Assembly (NCBI RefSeq): GCF_964340395.1
Contig: NC_135567.1
Span: 1,295,609 to 1,338,108 of the forward strand
Direction: 5' to 3'
DNA from: Glandiceps talaboti
Taxonomy: Eukaryota; Hemichordata; Enteropneusta; Spengelidae
Length of the DNA stretch: 42,500 nt
Shown here: piece by piece, positions 1 to 12,632 of the stretch
How the letters are laid out: every line of letters starts with the position of its first letter
How positions within the stretch are numbered: position 1 is the first letter of the stretch
Position numbers and translations under genes: made by a program
Notes under the pieces: generated by a model
Databases searched by the model: none
Seen by the model: only the letters and a program-made list of their open reading frames with translations
Told to the model about the DNA's origin: nothing

Positions 1-3000
1 ATTGACATCTCTATGGGTCTGTTATAGGCACAGTACCTTGTCTATTGTCATTGACATCTCTAAGGATCTGTTATAGGCACAGTACCTTGTCTATTGTCAT
101 TGACATCTCTAAGGATCTGTTATAGGCACAGTACCTTGTCTATTGTCATTGACAACTCTAAGGATCTGTTATAGGCACAGTACCTTGTCTATTGTCATTG
201 ACAACTATGGATCTGTTATGGGCACAGTACCTTGTCTATTGTCATTGACAACTCTAAGGATCTGTTATGGGCACAGTACCTTGTCTATTGTCATTGACAA
301 CTCTAAGGGTCTGTTATGGGCACAGTATCTTGTCTATTGTCATTGACAACTCTAAGGATCTGTTATAGGCACAGTACCTTGTCTATTGTCATTGACAACT
401 ATAAGGGTCTGTTATGGGCACAGTATCTTGTCTATTGTCATTGACAACTCTAAGGATCTGTTATAGGCACAGTATCTTGTCTATTGTCATTGACATCTCT
501 AAGGATCTGTTATAGGCACAGTACCTTGTCTATTGTCATTGACAACTCTAAGGATCTGTTATAGGCACAGTACCTTGTCTATTGTCATTGACATCTCTAA
601 GGATCTGTTATAGGCACAGTACCTTGTCTATTGTCATTGACAACTCTAAGGATCTGTTATAGGCACAGTACCTTGTCTATTGTCATTGACATCTCTAAGG
701 ATCTGTTATGGGCACAGTACCTTGTCTATTGTCATTGACAACTATGGATCTGTTATAGGCACAGTACCTTGTCTATTGTCATTGACATCTATGGATCTGT
801 TATGGGCACAGTACCTTGTCTATTGTCATTGACATCTATGGATCTGTTATGGGCACAGTACCTTGTCTATTGTCATTGACAACTCTAAGGATCTATTATA
901 GGCACAGTACCTTGTCTATTGTCATTGACAACTCTAAGGATCTGTTATGGGCACAGTACCTTGTCTATTGTCATTGACATCTCTAAGGATCTGTTATGGG
1001 CACAGTACCTTGTCTATTGTCATTGACATCTCTAAGGATCTATTATAGGCACAGTACCTTGTCTATTGTCATTGACATCTCTATGGATCTGTTATGGGCA
1101 CAGTACCTTGTCTATTGTCATTGACAACTCTAAGGATCTATTATAGGCACAGTACCTTGTCTATTGTCATTGACAACTCTAAGGATCTGTTATGGGCACA
1201 GTACCTTGTCTATTGTCATTGACAACTCTAAGGATCTGTTATAGGCACAGTACCTTGTCTATTGTCATTGACATCTCTAAGGATCTGTTATGGGCACAGT
1301 ACCTTGTCTATTGTCATTGACAACTCTAAGGGTCTGTTATGGGCACAGTACCTTGTCTATTGTCATTGACATCTCTAAGGATCTGTTATAGGCACAGTAC
1401 CTTGTCTATTGTCATTGACAACTATGGATCTGTTATGGGCACAGTACCTTGTCTATTGTCATTGACAACTATGGATCTGTTATGGGCACAGTACCTTGTC
1501 TATTGTCATTGACATCTCTAAGGATCTGTTATGGGCACAGTACCTTGTCTATTGTCATTGACAACTATGGATCTGTTATGGGCACAGTACCTTGTCTATT
1601 GTCATTGACAACTCTAAGGATCTGTTATGGGCACAGTACCTTGTCTATTGTCATTGACATCTCTAAGGATCTGTTATGGGCACAGTACCTTGTCTATTGT
1701 CATTGACATCTCTAAGGATCTGTTATGGGCACAGTACCTTGTCTATTGTCATTGACATCTCTAAGGATCTGTTATGGGCACAGTACCTTGTCTATTGTCA
1801 TTGACAACTCTAAGGATCTGTTATAGGCACAGTACCTTGTCTATTGTCATTGACAACTATGGATCTATTATAGGCACAGTACCTTGTCTATTGTCATTGA
1901 CAACTCTATGGATCTGTTATGGGCACAGTACCTTGTCTATTGTCATTGACAACTCTAAGGATCTGTTATGGGCACAGTACCTTGTCTATTGTCATTGACA
2001 ACTCTAAGGGTCTGTTATGGGCACAGTACCTTGTCTATTGTCATTGACATCTCTAAGGATCTGTTATGGGCACAGTACCTTGTCTATTGTCATTGACAAC
2101 TCTAAGGATCTGTTATAGGCACAGTACCTTGTCTATTGTCATTGACAACTATGGATCTATTATAGGCACAGTACCTTGTCTATTGTCATTGACAACTCTA
2201 TGGATCTGTTATGGGCACAGTACCTTGTCTATTGTCATTGACATCTCTAAGGATCTGTTATGGGCACAGTACCTTGTCTATTGTCATTGACAACTCTAAG
2301 GATCTGTTATGGGCACAGTACCTTGTCTATTGTCATTGACAACTCTAAGGGTCTGTTATGGGCACAGTATCTTGTCTATTGTCATTGACAACTCTAAGGA
2401 TCTGTTATAGGCACAGTACCTTGTCTATTGTCATTGACAACTATAAGGGTCTGTTATGGGCACAGTATCTTGTCTATTGTCATTGACAACTCTAAGGATC
2501 TGTTATAGGCACAGTATCTTGTCTATTGTCATTGACATCTCTAAGGATCTGTTATAGGCACAGTACCTTGTCTATTGTCATTGACAACTCTAAGGATCTG
2601 TTATAGGCACAGTACCTTGTCTATTGTCATTGACATCTCTAAGGATCTGTTATGGGCACAGTACCTTGTCTATTGTCATTGACAACTATGGATCTGTTAT
2701 AGGCACAGTACCTTGTCTATTGTCATTGACATCTATGGATCTGTTATGGGCACAGTACCTTGTCTATTGTCATTGACATCTATGGATCTGTTATGGGCAC
2801 AGTACCTTGTCTATTGTCATTGACAACTCTAAGGATCTGTTATAGGCACAGTACCTTGTCTATTGTCATTGACAACTCTAAGGATCTATTATAGGCACAG
2901 TACCTTGTCTATTGTCATTGACAACTCTAAGGATCTGTTATAGGCACAGTACCTTGTCTATTGTCATTGACATCTCTAAGGATCTGTTATGGGCACAGTA

Positions 3001-6000
3001 CCTTGTCTATTGTCATTGACAACTGTAAGGGTCTGTTATGGGCACAGTACCTTGTCTATTGTCATTGACATCTCTAAGGATCTGTTATAGGCACAGTACC
3101 TTGTCTATTGTCATTGACAACTATGGATCTGTTATGGGCACAGTACCTTGTCTATTGTCATTGACAACTATGGATCTGTTATGGGCACAGTACCTTGTCT
3201 ATTGTCATTGACATCTCTAAGGATCTGTTATGGGCACAGTACCTTGTCTATTGTCATTGACAACTATGGATCTGTTATGGGCACAGTACCTTGTCTATTG
3301 TCATTGACAACTCTAAGGATCTGTTATGGGCACAGTACCTTGTCTATTGTCATTGACATCTCTAAGGATCTGTTATGGGCACAGTACCTTGTCTATTGTC
3401 ATTGACATCTCTAAGGATCTGTTATGGGCACAGTACCTTGTCTATTGTCATTGACAACTCTAAGGATCTGTTATGGGCACAGTACCTTGTCTATTGTCAT
3501 TGACAACTCTAAGGGTCTGTTATGGGCACAGTACCTTGTCTATTGTCATTGACATCTCTAAGGATCTGTTATGGGCACAGTACCTTGTCTATTGTCATTG
3601 ACAACTCTAAGGATCTGTTATAGGCACAGTACCTTGTCTATTGTCATTGACAACTATGGATCTATTATAGGCACAGTACCTTGTCTATTGTCATTGACAA
3701 CTCTATGGATCTGTTATGGGCACAGTACCTTGTCTATTGTCATTGACATCTCTAAGGATCTGTTATGGGCACAGTACCTTGTCTATTGTCCTTGACAACT
3801 CTAAGGATCTGTTATAGGCACAGTACCTTGTCTATTGTCATTGACAACTCTATGGATCTGTTATGGGCACAGTACCTTGTCTATTGTCATTGACAACTCT
3901 AAGGGTCTGTTATAGGCACAGTACCTTGTCTATTGTCATTGACAACTCTATGGATCTGTTATGGGCACAGTACCTTGTCTATTGTCATTGACATCTCTAA
4001 GGATCTGTTATGGGCACAGTACCTTGTCTATTGTCATTGACATCTCTAAGGATCTGTTATGGGCACAGTACCTTGTCTATTGTCATTGACAACTCTAAGG
4101 ATCTGTTATAGGCACAGTACCTTGTCTATTGTCATTGACAACTCTAAGGATCTGTTATGGGCACAGTACCTTGTCTATTGTCATTGACAACTATGGATCT
4201 GTTATGGGCACAGTACCTTGTCTATTGTCATTGACATCTCTAAGGATCTGTTATGGGCACAGTACCTTGTCTATTGTCATTGACAACTCTAAGGATCTGT
4301 TATAGGCACAGTACCTTGTCTATTGTCATTGACAACTCTAAGGATCTGTTATGGGCACAGTACCTTGTCTATTGTCATTGACATCTCTAAGGATCTGTTA
4401 TAGGCACAGTACCTTGTCTATTGTCATTGACATCTCTAAGGATCTGTTATGGGCACAGTACCTTGTCTATTGTCATTGACAACTCTAAGGATCTGTTATG
4501 GGCACAGTACCTTGTCTATTGTCATTGACATCTCTAAGGATCTGTTATGGGCACAGTACCTTGTCTATTGTCATTGACAACTCTAAGGATCTGTTATGGG
4601 CACAGTACCTTGTCTATTGTCATTGACATCTCTATGGGTCTGTTATGGGCACAGTACCTTGTCTATTGTCATTGACATCTCTAAGGATCTGTTATGGGCA
4701 CAGTACCTTGTCTATTGTCATTGACAACTCTAAGGATCTGTTATGGGCACAGTACCTTGTCTATTGTCATTGACATCTCTAAGGATCTGTTATGGGCACA
4801 GTACCTTGTCTATTGTCATTGACAACTATGGATCTGTTATGGGCACAGTACCTTGTCTATTGTCATTGACAACTATGGATCTGTTATGGGCACAGTACCT
4901 TGTCTATTGTCATTGACATCTCTAAGGATCTGTTATGGGCACAGTACCTTGTCTATTGTCATTGACAACTATGGATCTATTATGGGCACAGTACCTTGTC
5001 TATTGTCATTGACAACTATGGATCTGTTATGGGCACAGTACCTTGTCTATTGTCATTGACAACTATGGATCTGTTATGGGCACAGTACCTTGTCTATTGT
5101 CATTGACATCTCTAAGGATCTGTTATGGGCACAGTACCTTGTCTATTGTCATTGACAACTCTAAGGATCTGTTATGGGCACAGTACCTTGTCTATTGTCA
5201 TTGACAACTCTAAGGATCTGTTATGGGCACAGTATCTTGTCTATTGTCATTGACATCTCTAAGGATCTGTTATAGGCACAGTATCTTGTCTATTGTCATT
5301 GACAACTCTAAGGATCTGTTATGGGCACAGTACCTTGTCTATTGTCATTGACAACTCTAAGGATCTGTTATGGGCACAGTACCTTGTCTATTGTCATTGA
5401 CAACTCTAAGGATCTGTTATGGGCACAGTACCTTGTCTATTGTCATTGACAACTATGGATCTGTTATGGGCACAGTACCTTGTCTATTGTCATTGACAAC
5501 TATGGATCTGTTATGGGCACAGTACCTTGTCTATTGTCATTTACATCTCTAAGGATCTGTTATGGGCACAGTACCTTGTCTATTGTCATTGACAACTATG
5601 GATCTATTATGGGCACAGTACCTTGTCTATTGTCATTGACAACTATGGATCTGTTATGGGCACAGTACCTTGTCTATTGTCATTGACAACTCTAAGGATC
5701 TGTTATAGGCACAGTACCTTGTCTATTGTCATTGACATCTCTAAGGATCTGTTATGGGCACAGTACCTTGTCTATTGTCATTGACAACTATGGATCTATT
5801 ATAGGCACAGTACCTTGTCTATTGTCATTGACAACTCTAAGGATCTGTTATGGGCACAATACCTTGTCTATTGTCATTGACATCTCTATGGATCTGTTAT
5901 GGGCACAGTACCTTGTCTATTGTCATTGACAACTCTATGGATCTGTTATGGGCACAATACCTTGTCTATTGTCATTGACAACTCTAAGGATCTGTTATGG

Positions 6001-6416
6001 GCACAGTACCTTGTCTATTGTCATTGACATCTCTAAGGATCTGTTATGGGCACAGTACCTTGTCTATTGTCATTGACAACTCTAAGGATCTGTTATGGGC
6101 ACAGTACCTTGTCTATTGTCATTGACAACTATGGATCTATTATGGGCACAGTACCTTGTCTATTGTCATTGACAACTCTATGGATCTGTTATGGGCACAA
6201 TACCTTGTCTATTGTCATTGACAACTCTAAGGATCTGTTATGGGCACAGTACCTTGTCTATTGTCATTGACATCTCTAAGGATCTGTTATGGGCACAGTA
6301 CCTTGTCTATTGTCATTGACAACTCTAAGGATCTGTTATGGGCACAGTACCTTGTCTATTGTCATTGACAACTATGGATCTATTATGGGCACAGTACCTT
6401 GTCTATTGTCATTGAC
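1..6416. repeat. 49/47-bp satellite array, about 132 units, truncated at window start
   Basis: Uninterrupted head-to-tail units containing GGCACAGTACCTTGTCTATT and GTCATTGACA. The common unit is 49 bp; a variant lacking two bases (CAACTATGGATC instead of CAACTCTAAGGATC) is 47 bp. Most variation is at a few fixed positions: ACATCT/ACAACT, TATAGGC/TATGGGC, AAGGATC/AAGGGTC. Because 49 is not divisible by three, short open frames appear only where 49- and 47-bp units alternate; these are not genes. The array starts before base 1. Confidence 0.97.
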
Positions 6417-7027
6417 TGAGCAATGTTTTGATCCAAGGTGTCCTGTTCCCTACCATAACAATTGTGTGACACTAGAGGGCGCCCTTCACACCATCATTCT
6501 TTGTGATACTCGAACACAAGTAGTAGTCTGTGAGAGTAGAATAGACAGGGACAAACGAGGGCGCCCTTGTCATTAATTGCAACACTATCAAGCTTAAAAT
6601 CACCCTTCATGAGACCATGGTGAATTATGAAGAGATAAAAATCTCTAGACATCACACAGGTTACCACGGAAACTCCATATGTTGCCATGGAAACATCTCC
6701 CACTCCTCACACACATTACCATGGAAATATCTATATCAAATATCTCATCAGAGAGTAGATGTGGAATATCACAAGAAATTCAGATCAGAAAGATTCTATT
6801 ACAGACAATAATAAACCGATACATTTATATACAATATTTGCACCCCTCAAATCTAATGGAATGACTCAGCATATACTTAAATCACAATGGAATGACCCTG
6901 GCTTGTTCTGAACACAAAATATGAATAATACAAAACACATTTTTAGCAAAACATCTTAAATTGTGAACATCTCATGACACAAATTAACAACAATAACACT
7001 GATTGGCTTGATCAGGACTTGATTAGT
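6417..7027. other. Unique spacer between two arrays; no gene seen
   Basis: Single-copy sequence. It contains two AGGGCGCCCTT palindromic blocks (about 6477-6487 and 6559-6569), the first inside CACTAGAGGGCGCC, a match to the CTCF core consensus. Three related TTRCCAYGGAAAY blocks lie at about 6660, 6680 and 6716. No open frame shows recognisable protein features. Confidence 0.6.
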
Positions 7028-7316
7028 CATAATCAGCTGAAAAGGACCAATCACAAACCTGATTTCAATCACAATCAGCTGAAAAGGACCAATCACAAAC
7101 CTGATTTCAATCACAATCAGCTGAAAAGGACCAATCACAAACCTGATTTCAATCATAATCAGCTGAAAAGGACCAATCACAAACCTGATTTCAATCATAG
7201 TCAGCTGAAAAGGACCAATCACAAACCTGATTTCAATCATAATCAGCTGAAAAGGACCAATCACAAACCTGATTTCAATCATAGTCAGCTGAAAAGGACC
7301 AATCACAAACCTGATT
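7028..7316. repeat. 42-bp minisatellite, about 7 units
   Basis: Units begin AATCAGCTGAAAAGGACCAA and continue through TCACAAACCTGATTTCAA. Units are almost identical (AATCACAATCAG / AATCATAATCAG / AATCATAGTCAG variants). The period is 14 codons, so both strands stay open (7-fold 14-residue repeats); nothing supports coding. Each unit carries one CCAATCA. Confidence 0.95.
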
Positions 7317-7548
7317 TAATGCTTGAAAAAGATCAATCACTATCACACAATTTATGTATGCAACAAGAAAAAATTTGAAAGTAATAGAAAACCATGACTA
7401 AAAGGATGGATAACCAGACTGGTACTTACTAATACCATAGACCCTACCCACCCATGTGGAGGGTCTTTGCTAATACATAACAATTATTTAAAGCTTTCAA
7501 CTACTTAAACTTTTGGAGATTTATCATATTGTATTAACAGCAGTCATA

Positions 7549-8186
7549 ATTGTGATTGGTTGTTGACATCAGAGTAATTGAGAATTGTGATTGGTTGTTC
7601 AGTTATGACATCAGAGTAATTGAGAATTGTGATTGGTTGTTCACAGTTATGACATCAGAGTAATTGAGAATTGTGATTGGTTGTTCACAGTTATGACATC
7701 AGAGTAATTGATAATTGTGATTGGTTGTTCACAGTTATAACATCAGAGTAATTGAGAATTGTGATTGGTTGTTCAGTTATAACATCAGAGTAATTGAGAA
7801 TTGTGATTGGTTGTTGACAGTTATGACATCAGAGTAATTGAGAATTGTGATTGGTTGTTCAGTTATAACATCAGAGTAATTGAGAATTGTGATTGGTTGT
7901 TGACAGTTATGACATCAGAGTAATTGAGAATTGTGATTGGTTGTTGACAGTTATGACATCAGAGTAATTGAGAATTGTGATTGGTTGTTGACAGTTATGA
8001 CATCAGAGTAATTGAGAATTGTGATTGGTTGTTGACAGTTATGACATCAGAGTAATTGAGAATTGTGATTGGTTGTTGACAGTTATGACATCAGAGTAAT
8101 TGAGAATTGTGATTGGTTGTTCAGTTATAACATCAGAGTAATTGAGAATTGTGATTGGTTGTTGACAGTTATGACATCAGAGTATT
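7549..8186. repeat. 44-bp minisatellite (with 39-bp and intermediate variants), 14 units
   Basis: Units contain ATTGTGATTGGTTGTT, then CAGTTATGACATCAGAGTAA. Length variants come from loss of the GACA/CACA after TTGTT. Each unit holds one TGATTGG (CCAATCA on the other strand) and one TGACATCA or AACATCA. The more homogeneous 44-bp units lie from about 7930 to 8100; the mixed variants are at the edges. Confidence 0.95.
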
Positions 8187-8744
8187 TGTAATCTTTATCA
8201 TACACATCAAATCAAATCAAATCATATCATTATTATCCCACAAACACTTTTTGAAATATTTTTCATAATAATGTTAAACATAGCCGTTCTCATGCTCTGG
8301 AACATTCCATTACAGAGTAGGGGATTTCATACAATATTACTCATCAGGAGAGCAATCATATAAAGTAATCAATCTATTTAATTATTATTACAAGATTTTA
8401 GGTTTCATAAGTTAGACTAGTTTAACTGGAGTATTATTCCTCTATTAGACAGTCACTGAAAATTGTTATAATAGCAATAATTAGACATTGTACATGTTAA
8501 TAAATGTTTGATATTATCCAAATATAGTATGGTTACAGGCTGAAATCAGGATTCATTGACAATGCTGATTATTGGGTGCAGACATAAAAATAGTGCCAAT
8601 GGCGTTGTAGCACAACTATACAGTTTTTAAAAATACTGCCAATGGCGTTGTAGCACAAGTGTACTGTTTATAAAAATGTTTATCCATATGCTAGTCCATG
8701 CTAACAATAGGTGTTCATTTGCTGAATGACTATCCAGTTGCCTA
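8187..8744. other. AT-rich spacer with a two-copy 43-bp repeat; no gene seen
   Basis: Begins with a short ATCAA run. TGCCAATGGCGTTGTAGCAC occurs at 8594 and again at 8637. Nothing else recognisable. Confidence 0.55.
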
Positions 8745-9300
8745 TCCAACCATGTTGCTATCTTTGTGACATACGCGATCATTTGCTTGTTGCTATGGGT
8801 GTGGTCATGTTGCTAGATATATTTGCATACATCTTTGAATGTTTTTGTTCACTTGACGTGTATGAATTCCTAATATTATCTTTGCAATGTACATTATCAT
8901 TTGGCTGTTACTATGGGTGTGGTCTTGTTGCTAGGCACATTTGCATACATTTATTGAATGTTTATTCATTTGTCTTTCAATTCCTGTTATCTTTGCAATA
9001 TATGAGATTATTTGCTTATTGCTATGGGCGTGGTCTTGTTGCTGGGCAAATTTACATACTTTTTTTGAATGTTTATTCAATTATCTATTAATCCCTGTTG
9101 TTATCTTTGTGAAATATATGACCATTTGACTGTTGCTATGGACCTGGTCATGGTTCCTAGGGATATTTGCATACTTTTTTTGAATGTTTACTCACTTGCC
9201 TACCAGATGGTTGTTATTTGACCAAAATATACTGCCATTCAGATGTTGCTAAGGGAGTGGTCATGGTTGCTAGGGACAATTGTGTCAAAATCTTTTTGAA
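8745..9300. repeat. Degenerate tandem repeat of about 114 bp, five units
   Basis: The motif TTGCTATGGGYGTGGTC followed by TTGCTAG and ATTTGCATAC recurs with its CTATGG at about 8793, 8911, 9022, 9136 and 9249, spacings of 111-118 bp. Units are strongly diverged, so the array is old. Open frames here (for example 8726-9091) are translations of the repeat. It runs directly into the dispersed element that follows and may be its 5' part. Confidence 0.75.
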
Positions 9301-9760
9301 GAAATTCTGCAAAATAACAATTCTAGAAACATCTCACCAAGTTTCAGTCTCATTGACCACGTGCTTTTTGAGATAAATTTTTGACCAAAATTCACATCTT
9401 TACACCCACAGATGCATCCCTGTTAAATTTCAGCCCAATCTCCTCGGTAGTTTTGGAATTATAGGTTCTTGACCAAAAAGACACATTTTTAGCCATAATT
9501 TGCATACTACTAAAGGAATCATCATGTCATGAACAAATCTTAATTTACTCACATCTAAGAATGTTCCCATCAAATTTCATACCAATCTGCCCAGTGGTTT
9601 TGGAGTTTCAGTTTTTTTGACCAAAAATCACATTTTTTGACCCAAAACCCATATCTCTGATGCAATCATTTTCATTTGAACAATTTCCCAACTAGACACC
9701 AGAAGTAACATGACCACCAAATATCATGGCAATCAATCCAGCAGTTTACACACACACACA

Positions 9761-9802
<42 letters not shown>

Positions 9803-9866
9803 GACAGACAGACAGACATTTTGCCATGCCTATAGCACTACTGAACCTTCTGTTCAGTTGTGCTAA
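9290..9866 (+). mobile_element. Dispersed repeat with CA/CAGA-tailed 3' part, copy A (non-coding)
   Basis: Contains internal subrepeats of TTTTTGACCAAAAATC, CCCATCAAATTTC, CCAATCTGCCCAG and GTTTTGGAGTTT, then a CA/CAGA microsatellite and an end TTCAGTTGTGCTAAAAATC. The same order of blocks and a very similar end (CAGGTGTGCTAAAAAC) recur at 41590-42303, so this is a family. No transposase or reverse transcriptase frame is present; class not assigned. Confidence 0.65.
9749..9820. repeat. (CA)n then (CAGA)n microsatellite
   Basis: ACACACAC runs with one interrupting AGACAC, then five CAGA repeats ending in CATTTTGCC. It is part of the dispersed element. Confidence 0.95.
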
Positions 9867-10145
9867 AAATCAATGTGGTTGACTTTATTGTGCCATACTC
9901 TGTGTAGAGCTCCAACAGTGATTTTATAATGTTCAAGGTATATCATATTATAAGCAACTCATTATATTAAACAAAAGATTTGAAAAAAACTTTCCAATTG
10001 TAACTAGTTTAGCTTTTATATACCTTGTGTATAATACATAGAGACAAAATATGACTGGTTTGATACAATGTAACAATTAATATAGTAATACCACACAGAG
10101 TAGCTCTCAAATCTTCATTCTAAGCATCAAACCTTTTTTTACTAA

Positions 10146-10526
10146 GTGATGTGAAGCTATTACAAGGTCACCACTGATTGGATAGGGTGATGTGAAGCTA
10201 TTACAAGGTCACCACTGATTGGATAGGGTGATGTGAGCTATTACAAGGTCACCACTGATTGGATAGGGTGATGTGAAGCTATTACAAGGTCACCACTGAT
10301 TGGATAGGGTGATGTGAAGCTATTACAAGGTCACCACTGATTGGATAGGGTGATGTGAGCTATTACAAGGTCACCACTGATTGGATAGGGTGATGTGAAG
10401 CTATTACAAGGTCACCACTGATTGGATAGGGTGATGTGAAGCTATTACAAGGTCACCACTGATTGGATAGGGTGATGTGAAGCTATTACAAGGTCACCAC
10501 TGATTGGATAGGGTGATGTGAAGCTA
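10146..10526. repeat. 41/40-bp minisatellite, about 9 units
   Basis: Units read TGATGTGAAGCTATTACAAG then GTCACCACTGATTGGATAGG. A one-base-shorter form (TGTGAGCTA) occurs as every third unit for two cycles. Every unit carries CTGATTGG (CCAATCAG) and AAGGTCA. Confidence 0.95.
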
Positions 10527-11185
10527 AATGGAAAACCTACATATATACGTTATCACTCATTAACAATAAAGCAAACAAATGTACTTGTTTCCTTCGCTTT
10601 CTAACCAATCAGAATGAACCTTACAAAGTACTTCACCATATGACTTGAAAAGTACACAGTACTAACACCCAATTACCATGTCTCTACTAATCACAAAATT
10701 CATCAATTACAATGGACATGATCTAAGTTTACTACATCTGTGACCTTTGACCTTTTGTAATTTCCATTACAATCTAATATTTACATATATATTACCTTAT
10801 TTAAAATACAAAAACATGCAAATGATCCATGACTTTGACCTTTAATTCAGAATATATTAAGTAAGTTTGCAAATACACAAATATGTAAAACAGTAAAACT
10901 ACAATCTGAAAACCTGAAAATGATCAAAAGTGTATTATTTTTACATTGTTGTAATTCAACTGACGGGTGGTCATCATCTATGTCATTGTACAAAAAGTCA
11001 TATTTTTTCGAAAACAATTTGAGTTTTTTGTGACCTAACAAATAAATTTATTAGTGTTTTATGATAAAATTTATAACTACTAGCAACTACTGTGACACTT
11101 TCATTTCATCATTTTTAGTTTACAGCCATCACTTCTGTATCCATGGAAACTGTTATTTATTTCATGCCTTTCTAAATCACCATCT
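10527..11185. other. AT-rich spacer, no gene seen; perfect DR1 at 10741-10753
   Basis: TGACCTTTGACCT at 10741 is two nuclear-receptor half-sites separated by one base (AGGTCA-A-AGGTCA on the minus strand). Related ACTTTGACCTTT is at about 10830. No coding evidence. Confidence 0.5.
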
Positions 11186-11400
11186 TGCACCAATCAATGG
11201 GACTGACACATTCTGCACCAATAAATGGGACTGACACATTCTGCACCACTCAACGAGACTGACATATCGTGCACCAATCAATTGGGCTGACACATTCTGC
11301 ACCAATCAACGAGACTGACACATTCTGCACCAATCAATGGGACTGACACATTTTGCACCAATCAGTTAAACTGATGCTTATCTTGAACCAATCAGTTCAT
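11186..11400. repeat. 28-bp minisatellite, about 7.5 units
   Basis: Units contain TTCTGCACCAATCAATGGGA then CTGACACA, with substitutions such as CACTCAACGAG and ATTGGGC. The last units diverge (TTATCTTGAACCAATCAGTT). Six of the units keep CCAATCA. Confidence 0.92.
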
Positions 11401-11559
11401 TTGACAAATAAATCAAAATTGTGGTAAAGGCTCACACTCTGTCAACACAAATGAACTTTGACCTATATTTACATAATAATTTGTCATCCCTGACAAGTGA
11501 TCTATTTTCAACAGTTACAAGATGCAGTCCAATGGTGGTGTGACTCAAGAGACCAATTG

Positions 11560-11780
11560 TCCATTGACATTGCCACGCAGACAACACAAGAGGGCAGTCT
11601 TCACAAAGACAGATCCAAAACATTGTTACGCACACAACACAAGAGGGCAGTCTTCACACAGACAGATCCAAAACATTGCCACGCAGACAACACAAGGACA
11701 GTCTTCACAAAGACAGATCCAAAACATTGCCACGCAGACAACACAAGAGGGCAGTCTTCAAAACATTGCATATATTAATA
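11560..11780. repeat. 53-bp minisatellite, about 4 units
   Basis: Units contain GGCAGTCTTCACAAAGACAG, ATCCAAAACATTG and CGCAGACAACACAAGAGG; one unit lacks a few bases (CACAAGGACAG). Overlapping frames of 90-93 codons here are repeat translations without protein features. Confidence 0.9.
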
Positions 11781-12127
11781 CAGACACTAGATAGCACTAT
11801 TCACACTGAAGAGTATCACACTGAATAAAACATTGTACATTAAATAGTTTCAATAAACCAAAAAAAGAAGAAGCAAGTTTTATACCATTTTTTGGTCATT
11901 AGTATCTCAGTATGAATGATTTCAATAGTAGTGGTCTTTCAAAGAAAAAATGCTAAGGACAAGTGAGACAGTCTTATCTAGTTCTTTGTTCCATTGCTAA
12001 CCTTTGACCTCAGTAAGTATTCATGGCGAGTTCACCAGAGAAGTGTTTTGAATTATCATGTACCTGAGTGAAACTACACATCAAAGTATAATAATTACAA
12101 ACCATGCTATCTTCACTTCCTTAATGC
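11781..12127. other. Spacer, nothing recognised
   Basis: AT-rich single-copy sequence with an A-run near 11860. CTTTGACCTCA at about 12002 is another nuclear-receptor-like half-site. No gene. Confidence 0.5.
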
Positions 12128-12632
12128 ACAATGGTTACTACAATGCAAGGCCTGATTATTGGTTGGTACAATTCACAATGCAAGGCCTGACATTGTTACA
12201 ATGCAAGGCCTGACATTGGTTGGTATAATGCACAATGCAAGGCCTGACATTGATACAATGCACAATACAAGGCCTGACAATGGTTAGTACAATGGATGGC
12301 CTGACATTGATACAATGCAAGGCCTGACATTGGTTGGTATAATGCACAATGCAAGGCCTGACATTGATACAATGCACAATACAAGGCCTGACAATGGTTA
12401 GTACAATGGATGGCCTGACATTGATACAATGCACAATACAAGGCCTGGCAATGGTTGGTACAATACACAATGCAAGGCCTGACATTGATACAATACACAA
12501 TGCAAGGCCTGGCAATGGTACAATGCACAATGCAAGGCCTCACAATGGTACAATGCACAGTGCAAAGGCCTGGCAATGGTGCAATGCACAATGCAAGGCC
12601 TGACAATGGTACAATGCACAATGCAAGGCCAA
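12128..12632. repeat. Mosaic minisatellite built on CAATGCAAGGCCTGACA
   Basis: Short modules CACAATGCAAGGCCTGACA, TTGATACAATG, ATGGTTAGTACAATGGATGG and TTGGTTGGTATAATG are shuffled. A 114-bp compound block near 12225 is repeated near 12339. AGGCCT occurs in nearly every module. Many overlapping frames on both strands are repeat translations. Confidence 0.9.

Noticed and set aside
143-6576. Many 60-95-codon frames in the 49/47-bp array
   Set aside because: Same peptide blocks in different phases, created by alternation of 49- and 47-bp units.
6974-7378. Opposed 116- and 134-codon frames with 14-residue repeats
   Set aside because: Both strands are open because the 42-bp period is 14 codons; no signal of coding beyond the repeat.
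8726-9376. Hydrophobic frames suggesting small membrane proteins
   Set aside because: They follow the degenerate 114-bp repeat and overlap in several frames.
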